From assembly GCA_043785105.1 (NCBI GenBank), contig JAYVXO010000121.1, positions 1-42,292 on the forward strand: a stretch of 42,292 nucleotides of DNA, written 5' to 3'. Positions within the stretch are counted from its first letter, which is position 1; each line of letters starts with the position of its first letter. Below, piece by piece: positions 26,198 to 33,166 of the stretch. A program made the position numbers and the translations under genes. The notes beneath the pieces are model-generated. The model ran no database searches. It saw nothing but the letters and a program-made list of their open reading frames with translations, and was not told the DNA's origin. The DNA is from Fimbriiglobus sp043785105 (GTDB lineage Bacteria > Planctomycetota > Planctomycetia > Gemmatales > Gemmataceae).

Positions 26198-26899
26198 ATG
26201 GCCGGAACACTTTCACCAACGGCACCCCCCACGCGGCTTCAACGGCTGACCCGATTGGCCCTCTGCGTGTTCGTGGTCGCGGGCATTGCCTCGTTGCTGG
26301 CAGCCGTCTTTTTGCCGACGCCGAAGAAGACAAAACCCGCTCCGCCCGCATCGCCGCCGGGGTTCATACTGCCGGACTTCGCCTTAACCGAGCGGTCCGG
26401 CAAGCCCGTGACGAAAGCCGATTTGAGCGGTAAAGTCTGGGTTGCATCGTTCGTGTTTATCCGCTGCACCGGACCCTGCCCGAGTGTGTCGGCGACAATG
26501 ACGAAGTTACAATCCGAACTCGACCTTGCGAATCAAGCCGATCTCCGACTTGTGACTTTCACCGTCGATCCGGATCGAGATACACCGAACGAACTGAAGA
26601 AGTATGCCGACACGTTCCGTGCCCACCCGGAACGGTGGTTGTTTCTAACTGGCAAAGAAGACGAGATTCACACGCTGTTGAAGACCGGGTTCAAGATCGG
26701 TGTCAACCGATCCACGAACGCCCAACCCGTCGCGGGACAAGAGTTCGACCACAGCACCTACATCACGGTCGTGGATAAAACCGGCACGATCCGCGGCCAC
26801 TTCGACGGCTACCGCGGTCCAAACGACACCGACGGCGAACGCTACACGGCCAGCATGATTGCGTTGAAGCAACTCGTCGCAGACTTGTTGAAGGAGTAA
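26198..26899 (+). CDS. Second SCO1/SenC-family copper protein
   Basis: A 233-residue protein with an N-terminal membrane anchor (about 20-40) and a thioredoxin-like domain. The copper motif is CTGPC (Cys90, Cys94) in SFVFIRCTGPCPSVSATM. The distal His lies in QEFDHSTYITVVDKTGTIRGHFDGY. The length fits classic SCO proteins. It sits at the end of the oxidase cluster, 15 nt after ctaB, and likely acts in copper delivery or Cys reduction for CuA. It differs clearly from the longer SCO at 17479, so the two may have separate tasks. Confidence 0.92.
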   Translation: MAGTLSPTAPPTRLQRLTRLALCVFVVAGIASLLAAVFLPTPKKTKPAPPASPPGFILPDFALTERSGKPVTKADLSGKVWVASFVFIRCTGPCPSVSATMTKLQSELDLANQADLRLVTFTVDPDRDTPNELKKYADTFRAHPERWLFLTGKEDEIHTLLKTGFKIGVNRSTNAQPVAGQEFDHSTYITVVDKTGTIRGHFDGYRGPNDTDGERYTASMIALKQLVADLLKE

Positions 26900-26916
26900 C
26901 GGAGGAGGAAACTGCT

Positions 26917-27681
26917 ATGCCGATCCATGACTGGACCCGCGTCGGTTCAGGGTTGTTTCATGACTTCCACCAATCTTGGTCTGTACGGATCGCTCAATAC
27001 CTGAACACTGGCGGACTGCCGGCTGGCTACTTCGCCTTAATCGAACAGAAGGTCGATGGTCCTGAACCGGACGTGATTGCAGTTCAGACGAAGAAAAAAA
27101 GAAAATCCCAAACTGACACCACAATTGCGGTCTTGAATCCACCGAAGACTTCGGTCACAACCCACATCTCGTCCGATGCCGCTCGCTACGCAACCAAGGC
27201 GAACCGGATCACGGTGCGGCACCAGTTCGGACACGTCGTGGCGATCATCGAAATTGTTTCACCGGGGAACAAGGACAGCCGCAATTCGTTGCGGTCGTTC
27301 GTCGATAAGGCGGTCACCTTTCTGCGCAGTGGCGTTCACCTGCTGATTGTCGATTTGTTTCCGCCCTCTGCCCGTGATCCACAAGGCATCCACAAAGCCA
27401 TCTGGGACGAGTTGACTGATGAACCGTTTGAACTGCCTGCTGGGAAACAACTCACGCTGGTGGGTTACCAATCCGGAGACGACTTCACCGCGTACATCGA
27501 GCCGGTCGGTGTTGGCGATTCGTTGCCAGGAATGCCGCTATTTTTGACCCCGCACGAGCATATTCTCGTCGCACTGGAAGCGACTTATCAGGCAACATGG
27601 GATGTGTGCCCGGAACCGATCCGCGACTTGGTTGAAGGCCGAACCGTAGACAGCGACGACGAAGTGGAAGACGATTCGTGA
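26917..27681 (+). CDS. DUF4058 family protein
   Basis: A 254-residue protein. MPIHDWTRVGSGLFHDFHQSWSVRIAQYLNTGGLPAGYFALIEQ is the hallmark N-terminus of DUF4058, a family frequent in planctomycetes and cyanobacteria with unknown function. The central IIEIVSPGNKDS segment (about 111-122) recalls the core strand and lysine of PD-(D/E)XK-like folds; this similarity is only suggestive. GGAGGAGG lies about 8 nt before the ATG. It follows the SCO gene by 17 nt and may be co-transcribed with the respiratory cluster, but no functional link is evident. Confidence 0.88.
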   Translation: MPIHDWTRVGSGLFHDFHQSWSVRIAQYLNTGGLPAGYFALIEQKVDGPEPDVIAVQTKKKRKSQTDTTIAVLNPPKTSVTTHISSDAARYATKANRITVRHQFGHVVAIIEIVSPGNKDSRNSLRSFVDKAVTFLRSGVHLLIVDLFPPSARDPQGIHKAIWDELTDEPFELPAGKQLTLVGYQSGDDFTAYIEPVGVGDSLPGMPLFLTPHEHILVALEATYQATWDVCPEPIRDLVEGRTVDSDDEVEDDS

Positions 27682-27688
27682 ACTTCTC

Positions 27689-27763
27689 CGCCGATCATCT
27701 CGGCGTCTCAACGGGTGGCAAGTCTAAGATGCTGCGGGCGGATGGATCCCCGGACCGGGGATC
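27689..27763. terminator. Two hairpins between convergent genes
   Basis: CGCCGA-TCATC-TCGGCG (27689-27705) and GATCCCCG-GAC-CGGGGATC (27745-27763) lie between the DUF4058 stop (+) and the end of the small membrane gene (-). Neither has a T run. Their position suggests transcription ends here from both sides, but this is inferred. Confidence 0.4.
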
Positions 27764-27778
27764 GCACAGGTTGCCCAA

Positions 27779-27910
27779 TCAGGGCCGATTTACCGATCGT
27801 GGAAACACCCAGATTTGCAGCACAATCCACGCCCCAAACAACGCGGCGATGAACGCCGCGTTGGTCCAACTTGTTCCAGAAGTTTTCGGCGTTTCAAGTG
27901 GTTCACTCAT
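27779..27910 (-). CDS. 43-residue single-helix membrane protein
   Basis: A small frame starting MSEPLETPKTSGTSW. It has one hydrophobic helix (about 19-37, AFIAALFGAWIVLQIWVF) and ends PRSVNRP. Its ATG overlaps the stop of the serine hydrolase remnant (ATGA), the classic sign of translational coupling. No family is recognised. As the upstream partner is now broken, this gene may be an orphan. The function is unknown. Confidence 0.55.
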   Translation of the reverse strand: MSEPLETPKTSGTSWTNAAFIAALFGAWIVLQIWVFPRSVNRP

Positions 27911-28296
27911 GGTTTCACTTCGGGGTGCAAGGCGCGAACGATGTTGATGGCGAGCTTGTCGATGATCTTGTCTTGGCTGGCGGAGCAGAGTACCACGACG
28001 GCGGTTTTCGTTTTCGGGACCATCAACAACATCGACCGATACCCGCCGGTGCCGCCGTTGTGCCAGATGGTTTGAATCTCCGAATCTGGCAACGTCATCA
28101 ACACCCAGAACAGGCCCGTTTGCATACGGCCTTCGGCACGTTGTCGTTTGTGGCTAACGGATAACGCGGGTTGCAACGGCGTTTTGATCTCGCCGAGGTT
28201 CGCCGCTGCATACCGAATCATATCGTTCGCCGTGGATCGGATCGCTCCGCATCCTTCGAGGGTCGCAAAATCCCAACCGGACACCGTGGGAAATGG
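27907..28296 (-). pseudogene. C-terminal remnant of a serine hydrolase (class C beta-lactamase-like)
   Basis: About 125 residues remain, all from the C-terminal third of a beta-lactamase/D-aminopeptidase-type protein. The GWDFATLEGCGAIRSTANDMIRY block and HNGGTGGYRSMLLMVPKTKTAVVVLC (with the HNGGTGG loop, 75-81 from the GTG) are typical. The SxxK nucleophile motif and Tyr motif are absent, so it cannot be active. Reading further upstream on this strand hits TAA inside the palindrome at 28297-28334. The loss therefore coincides with that repeat. Confidence 0.75.
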
Positions 28297-28334
28297 TTAG
28301 CCGCGAGGCACATCAAAGTGTGCCTCGCGGCTAA
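28297..28334. repeat. 38-bp palindromic repeat at the hydrolase breakpoint
   Basis: TTAGCCGCGAGGCACA and its exact reverse complement flank a TCAAAG loop. It lies between the broken serine hydrolase and the 3' end of the PQQ-like gene. For the PQQ-like gene (-) it could also act as a terminator hairpin, but no T run follows. Confidence 0.85.
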
Positions 28335-28343
28335 TGATAGACA

Positions 28344-29546
28344 TCAACCACCAACTTTAGACCCAATGCAAAACAGGCTCTTCTCCCCACGCAAGAAGAT
28401 CGCGCCGCCGGAGATGGCCGGCGTGGCTTGGCCGCGTTCATTCGTGGGACTTTCGGCGATGATTTCCGGCATCGCACCGAGCTTGATCGTGGTCAGAACC
28501 CCGGCTTCGTTGAACACGTACAGCTTGCCGTCGGCGGCAATCGGTGACGCGGAGAACTTGCCTTTGACCCGTTCTTCCCAGACGATGTCGCCGGTCTTGG
28601 CGTTGGCACACTTCACGATGCCGGTCGAGTTGGTGCCGTACACAAAGCCGTCGTAGTAGACCGGGGACGACATGCCGGTTTGCAGTTTCGGCGACTTCCA
28701 AACTTCCTTCAACCCGTCCGCCCCGAGCTTTGCCACGGTCACGCCCCCGGACGGCGAGATCAGCAAATCACCCACGAGTGTCGGTGTCGGAATCGAGCCG
28801 TTGACCTTGGCCGTCCACTTCTTCGCACCCGTTTCGATGTCGTAGGCCGTGAGGTCGATCTTGCTCAGGAAGATGACTTCGGCTTTGCCAGTATCGAGTA
28901 TTCGCACCAGCGGTGTGACCCAACTAATGTCCCGAACGCGCGGCACTTTCCACAGGTTCTTGCCGGTCTTGGTGTCGATCGCGGCGAGGAACGAATCCCC
29001 GGCGTTGTCCATCGGCACGATAAGCTTGTTCTCGAACAGCACCGGCGATGCGGCCATGCCGATTTGGTTGGTGATGGTCGGGTAGTCTTCCACCAGCGAG
29101 CGGTACCAACGCAACGTACCGTCGTTATCAAACGCAGCCAAGTCGCCGGATGCGAACAGCGTGTACACGCCGGTTTGGTCTGCGACGGGTGTGGGTGCCG
29201 CCATGCAGGTATCGGGGTGGGCGTTGGTGCTGCCGGTTGCGGCCAACTGACGGTGCCACAACTGCGCACCGGACGCGGTGTCGATGCAGATGACGTGCAG
29301 GTGATCGTCGTACTTCCCACTGCTACTCGTGACGAAGGCGCGACTGCCGACGATCACCGGAGACGCCACGCCACGACCAGGAATTGCGATTTTCCAACGC
29401 AACCCGGAGGTTTCGCTGAAGCCGGTCGGCAGGTTGATTTCGGGCGAAGTAGCAATGCCGTTCGGCCCACGGAACTGCGGCCAATCGGCGGCGTTCGTGG
29501 TGCCCGTGACGGCAAGTAGTGTGATGATGATTGCGAACCGTTGCAT
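28344..29546 (-). CDS. Secreted PQQ-like (quinoprotein-type) beta-propeller protein
   Basis: A 400-residue protein with a signal peptide (about 1-19, ending TNAADW). It begins WPQFRGPNGIATSPE, the usual start of planctomycete outer-membrane PQQ-like propellers. Propeller repeats are visible as 'GS..FVTSS...' and 'LICIDTASGAQLWHRQL', 'AAIDTKTGKNLWKVP', 'AYDIETGAKKWTAKV', 'KCANAKTGDIVWEERV'. There is no dehydrogenase catalytic motif, so it is probably a binding/scaffold propeller rather than an enzyme. Its ATG shares one base with the stop of the upstream gene (TAATG). Confidence 0.88.
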   Translation of the reverse strand: MQRFAIIITLLAVTGTTNAADWPQFRGPNGIATSPEINLPTGFSETSGLRWKIAIPGRGVASPVIVGSRAFVTSSSGKYDDHLHVICIDTASGAQLWHRQLAATGSTNAHPDTCMAAPTPVADQTGVYTLFASGDLAAFDNDGTLRWYRSLVEDYPTITNQIGMAASPVLFENKLIVPMDNAGDSFLAAIDTKTGKNLWKVPRVRDISWVTPLVRILDTGKAEVIFLSKIDLTAYDIETGAKKWTAKVNGSIPTPTLVGDLLISPSGGVTVAKLGADGLKEVWKSPKLQTGMSSPVYYDGFVYGTNSTGIVKCANAKTGDIVWEERVKGKFSASPIAADGKLYVFNEAGVLTTIKLGAMPEIIAESPTNERGQATPAISGGAIFLRGEKSLFCIGSKVGG

Positions 29547-30748
29547 TATTTCTCCTCCTGAATTGCGGGTTTCAAATTGCCGAGTGGGGCCAGTTTCGAT
29601 TCGCCCGGTTCGGTACCGACGACTTGTTGCAGTGGGAGCTTGCCGCCGGTCTTGTCACAGACTCGCACGGCGAAGTTCCAAGCTTGTGCCCACGGTTCGG
29701 ACTGGTTGTTCTGGCAGACTTTAATCAGGATCTCGTTCGGACCTGCTTTCAACGTCCCGAGGGCCACGTGTTGGTCCAGCTTGGTTCCGTGGTGGTACTC
29801 TTCGCGCTCGAACAGTTTCTTGCCGTTCAAATAAATCTGCACCGCGTTCTGGGTCGCCACGCGAATCTCGGCAGGCATCTCGCCCGGTGATTCGATCACG
29901 GTGTGGCCGTACCCGACGGCGTCTTTGTGCTTGCCGAGTTCTTTGTTCAGGTCGATGGTGCCGTACTTCGCGTCACTTTGAACAGGTTTCCATTTCAACG
30001 GGTCTTTCAAGGTTCCTTGTGCGGTCGCATTCAGATCGACTTTCGTTTCGGGTGTGTAGGACTTCGCAAACCCGACCCCGTCTTTGCTGTCAAACGGGCC
30101 GATCACCGACCACTGGGTGACGAAGTTGAAGTGCGTCGTGAGGTTCGCGGGCGCGCCGGCGGCTTCGAGGAGTTTGGCGAGTTCCTCCGCTTGGTCTTCG
30201 TCCCGAGTTTGTGCGAACAGTTCCTGGTAGATCGCCTTTTGCTTGGCCGCATCCGTCAAGGTTTTCGCATCTTTGATTTGGTCCGCGATGGCGTCGTTGC
30301 GGATTTCCAAACTCGGGTCGTTGGTCAACGTCTGCAACAACTTTGCCGCCTGGGGCTGGTTCGCTTCCGCGAACAACTCGAAGGCGATTCGTCGGGCTTT
30401 GGGGTGACGCTTGGTGTCTTCGACGAAGGCTTTGAGCTTTTCTGCCGGTAACGGTTTTTTCGCTTGACGCTCTTTGTCCACAATCGCGCTGACCGCCGAC
30501 CGGAGCCAGTTTGCCGCCGTCGGGTTAGCCCCGTCGAAGGCGGTCAACGCGGGGAACAAGCCGTCCGACCCGGTAGCAACGAGTTGCTTCCAGGCGTTGG
30601 CTGTGGCTTCGTTGTTGGTGCCTTCACGGGTGACTGAAAGAATTGTCTTGAGTGCCGAATCCGGCTCAACGGCTTGGCTGACAGGGGCAAACACGACCAC
30701 GGCGATGAGCGCCGACAATCGGGGTGCGTATCGAGTGAAACGAGACAT
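29546..30748 (-). CDS. Secreted protein with helical N-terminal and beta-rich C-terminal regions
   Basis: A 400-residue protein, signal peptide MSRFTRYAPRLSALIAVVVFAPVSQA. Residues about 25-220 are helical with HEAT-like spacing (KAIYQELFAQTRDEDQAEELAKLLEAA). Residues about 225-385 look like a carbohydrate-binding/PA14-like sandwich (WSVIGPFDSKDGVGF...QIYLNGKKLFEREEYHHG...NEILIKVCQNNQSEPW), a combination often seen in planctomycete exported proteins. A longer start 138 nt upstream was rejected: this ATG has GAGG 8-9 nt before it and a proper signal peptide. It is coupled to the PQQ-like gene. Function unknown. Confidence 0.75.
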   Translation of the reverse strand: MSRFTRYAPRLSALIAVVVFAPVSQAVEPDSALKTILSVTREGTNNEATANAWKQLVATGSDGLFPALTAFDGANPTAANWLRSAVSAIVDKERQAKKPLPAEKLKAFVEDTKRHPKARRIAFELFAEANQPQAAKLLQTLTNDPSLEIRNDAIADQIKDAKTLTDAAKQKAIYQELFAQTRDEDQAEELAKLLEAAGAPANLTTHFNFVTQWSVIGPFDSKDGVGFAKSYTPETKVDLNATAQGTLKDPLKWKPVQSDAKYGTIDLNKELGKHKDAVGYGHTVIESPGEMPAEIRVATQNAVQIYLNGKKLFEREEYHHGTKLDQHVALGTLKAGPNEILIKVCQNNQSEPWAQAWNFAVRVCDKTGGKLPLQQVVGTEPGESKLAPLGNLKPAIQEEK

Positions 30749-30827
30749 AGCGGTCCTCGCAAGGATGGCGATTAAAACCCACAAATAGTTTGCAGAGTGG
30801 AGGCCGGAACGTCGAATGGTTTTTGGG

Positions 30828-31511
30828 TTAGTTGAGCGGCGTTCGCTGAACCGCCTGGGCTTCCATTTGGCGACGGAGGTTGGCAAAGTAGTCGGTCAGC
30901 TCCTCAGCCGATTTGACACTGCCCTTGGAACAACTGCCCGTGCTGCACCCGCCGCCTGTCCCACACGACGTGCAACCACCAGAACTCGTTCCGCACCCCG
31001 GCTTGCTGCACGTCGAAGTTTTTTCGGGTGGATCGGCAATGGTCGGCGTGCGAGACAGGTCGAGCATCTGGACGGGAACTTCAAACCGTTGCGTGAGTTC
31101 GACAAAAAGTGAATCGGCGTTGCACTCATCCCAGGGCACAGTGTGAAGGACCACGGACGAACGATCGAGCATGACTTCGACATCGACGAACAGGAGAGGC
31201 AGGCCCTGTTCAACCGCGAGTTGTTCGCCCGCGGTCAAAATCCGCTGGCCTAGCTGTTCGCATTCGCGCGCATCGGCTTCATCATCCAGACCGACATCGC
31301 GTAACAATTTCCCGCCTGCCGTCGGATCAAGCGATCCGGAAAAGTGTTCAGTGGCTTCGCAAAGCACCGTGCCGATTTCCAATCCACGCGGTGTGTGAAC
31401 GACAACCCGATCGCCACGCAACGCCGGGATCGTGAGCCGTCTCGACGCTTCAAAATGACCCACAAATGCAGACCGACCGTACTGCACAAGGTAGCCTGAG
31501 GCTGTTGACAT
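30828..31511 (-). CDS. PSP1-domain protein with a Cys-rich tail (RicT/YaaT-like)
   Basis: A 227-residue protein. The first 155 residues match the PSP1 C-terminal domain (GDRVVVHTPRGLEIGTVL at 33-50; RDVGLDDEADARECEQLGQRIL; LFVDVEVMLDRSSVVLHTV). RicT/YaaT of Bacillus has the same domain and takes part in an iron-sulfur complex that tunes RNA decay (established for Bacillus). Here a tail follows with Cys at 168, 173, 180, 183, 189 and 194, a good metal or cluster site. It lies 11 nt downstream of the TPR-YggX fusion gene, which suggests shared iron-sulfur or redox biology (inference). Confidence 0.82.
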   Translation of the reverse strand: MSTASGYLVQYGRSAFVGHFEASRRLTIPALRGDRVVVHTPRGLEIGTVLCEATEHFSGSLDPTAGGKLLRDVGLDDEADARECEQLGQRILTAGEQLAVEQGLPLLFVDVEVMLDRSSVVLHTVPWDECNADSLFVELTQRFEVPVQMLDLSRTPTIADPPEKTSTCSKPGCGTSSGGCTSCGTGGGCSTGSCSKGSVKSAEELTDYFANLRRQMEAQAVQRTPLN

Positions 31512-31522
31512 TGCGACCGCTT

Positions 31523-32203
31523 TCAGGCTGGAGGTTGGTCGTGATTGTCTTCAAATCCGAAGTATTCCCGCATGTACTTGTCGTACTCGGCGCTGCCCGA
31601 TTCGGAACTGAGGTCGAGCCGCAGTTCGTTAATCACCTTGATCGACTGATCCTTCCGCCACAATTCCCAACACCCGGCACAGATGTGCTTCATGATCCGT
31701 TGGCCCAGAGCGTCCGGCATCGGCGGGGTGACGATGGGTGCCGCCCGCCGACCGGACGGGCAACCGGGGCGTTCGCACCGGAAGCCCGAATTGGGGCCGT
31801 CGTCAACAGGTGCGGTCGTCACTTCGGCTTGCGGCACCGGGGCGCCGAGGTCTTTGAGAAGTTTCCCCATCGCATCGCGGGGCATCTTATCGCCACGTTC
31901 GTCCGCGACTTTGTAGCCGGTGGTCAGCACTTCGATCGCTTTGTCGGTGGCGTTCAACTTGATCTGGCATTCGCCGAGTAGCTGATACACCTTCGAGAAC
32001 TGTGGCGACAATTCCACGGTCCGCTGGAGTGACACTACGGCGTCCGCGAACTGGCTGTCTTCCATCAACAATTGCCCGAGCCGGAAGTGCCCGAGTTCGT
32101 TGTCCGGGTCGTCGGTGGCCATCTTGCGGAACTGGGCAATACGATCTTGCAGCGAACTCATGGGGGTAACATCTCGATCAGGAAGTACGAACCGGGCCGC
32201 CAC
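31523..32203 (-). CDS. TPR protein fused to a YggX-like (Fe(II)-trafficking) domain
   Basis: A 226-residue protein. Residues about 35-105 form TPR helices (HFRLGQLLMEDSQFADAVVSLQRTVELSP, YQLLGECQIKLNATDKAIEVLTTGY). Residues about 141-217 resemble YggX: a Cys pair RCERPGCP, then LGQRIMKHICAGCWELWRKDQSIKVINELRLDL and a closing EYDKYMREYFGF helix. YggX protects iron-sulfur clusters and handles labile iron in enterobacteria. GTG start at 32203 or ATG at 32161 are both possible; the latter begins just before the TPR part (MSSLQDRIAQF). The fusion is inferred from sequence pattern alone. Confidence 0.75.
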   Translation of the reverse strand: MAARFVLPDRDVTPMSSLQDRIAQFRKMATDDPDNELGHFRLGQLLMEDSQFADAVVSLQRTVELSPQFSKVYQLLGECQIKLNATDKAIEVLTTGYKVADERGDKMPRDAMGKLLKDLGAPVPQAEVTTAPVDDGPNSGFRCERPGCPSGRRAAPIVTPPMPDALGQRIMKHICAGCWELWRKDQSIKVINELRLDLSSESGSAEYDKYMREYFGFEDNHDQPPA

Positions 32204-32254
32204 CGACCTTCATGTTCATCATATGCGAGGGGCGACGACGCACACGATGCCCGA

Positions 32255-33070
32255 CTAATTCGCCGAGAGCAGTGCCGTGATTGGCAAGTTGAACGTATAT
32301 GTTTTGTTCGCCACTTTGTCGGTGGCTTTCAGTCGCACGGTGAACTTGCCGGGACGAGTGAGCGGCAGCAGAAACCGCACGGTGATCCCCGCGTCTTTTT
32401 CATCGACGCCCGCATCGAGGTTGAAGACACTTGGCTTTTGAATGGTCGGGTTCCCCTTCGCGTCCAAGGGAACCATTTCGATCGACACGTTCGGTTGCTT
32501 TTTATCACCACCCCGCGCGAAGCCGACGACGCCGAATTGGACGAACACCGATTGCCCCACGATCGCCGTGGTCGGGGCCGGAATTTGGCCGCGTTCATCA
32601 ATGCTCGCATACACCGCAACGACACCAAAATCTTTGCCGAGCACGCTGAACTTTTGTTCCAACGTTTTCGTCGCTTTGTTCGCGGTGTCCGTGACCGTGA
32701 CCTTCATCGTGTACTCACCGGGGGGCTGGTCAAGACCCACCGAGACATACGCCCGCCCCGGCAGCTTGCCGCCGCCCAACGGCACGAAATCGGCTTTGGT
32801 CGAAGGGTCCGTTTTGTAAAACGTCTTGCCCGCTTTATCAAGGATGTCCATTCCCATCGTGTACTGCACTTTGCCTTCTGGATCAATGGTAATGCCTTCG
32901 ATGTCGAAGCACACGAACAGCACGTCCCCCGGCAACAACGGGCTACCAGGGCGAGCGCCCCCGAGTTCGCCATACGTGCTACGAACATTCGAGAGAGCCA
33001 ACCCGCCAGTCTGTGCCGGTGCGAAAGCCATTGCAGCAACAAGAACAATCGGAGTCCACATGGTCGTCAT
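32255..33070 (-). CDS. Secreted beta-rich protein of unknown function
   Basis: A 271-residue protein with a signal peptide (MTTMWTPIVLVAAMAFAPAQT). The rest reads as two or more Ig-like/beta-sandwich modules: GDVLFVCFDIEGITIDPEGKVQYTMGMDILDKAGK, PPGEYTMKVTVTDTANK, GQSVFVQFGVVGFARG and RPGKFTVRLKATDKVANKTYTFNLPI. No catalytic motif is apparent. Likely an envelope or periplasmic protein. It is the first gene of the leftward group that continues with the TPR-YggX and PSP1 genes, 51 nt upstream. Confidence 0.75.
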   Translation of the reverse strand: MTTMWTPIVLVAAMAFAPAQTGGLALSNVRSTYGELGGARPGSPLLPGDVLFVCFDIEGITIDPEGKVQYTMGMDILDKAGKTFYKTDPSTKADFVPLGGGKLPGRAYVSVGLDQPPGEYTMKVTVTDTANKATKTLEQKFSVLGKDFGVVAVYASIDERGQIPAPTTAIVGQSVFVQFGVVGFARGGDKKQPNVSIEMVPLDAKGNPTIQKPSVFNLDAGVDEKDAGITVRFLLPLTRPGKFTVRLKATDKVANKTYTFNLPITALLSAN

Positions 33071-33166
33071 CCTTCAACGAGAGGTTCGCAACTATATGCA
33101 GTATTGTCGGGTTCGTTTTGGGACATGACCAGTCCTGTTTTTCTGAAGCAGAGGCAACATCAGACA

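Noticed and set aside
27678..27947. 89-residue plus-strand frame after DUF4058
   Set aside because: Overlaps hairpins and the coupled small membrane gene on the other strand; no family or ribosome binding site.
28680..29519. 279-residue plus-strand frame
   Set aside because: Antisense to the PQQ-like propeller gene with clear repeats on the other strand.
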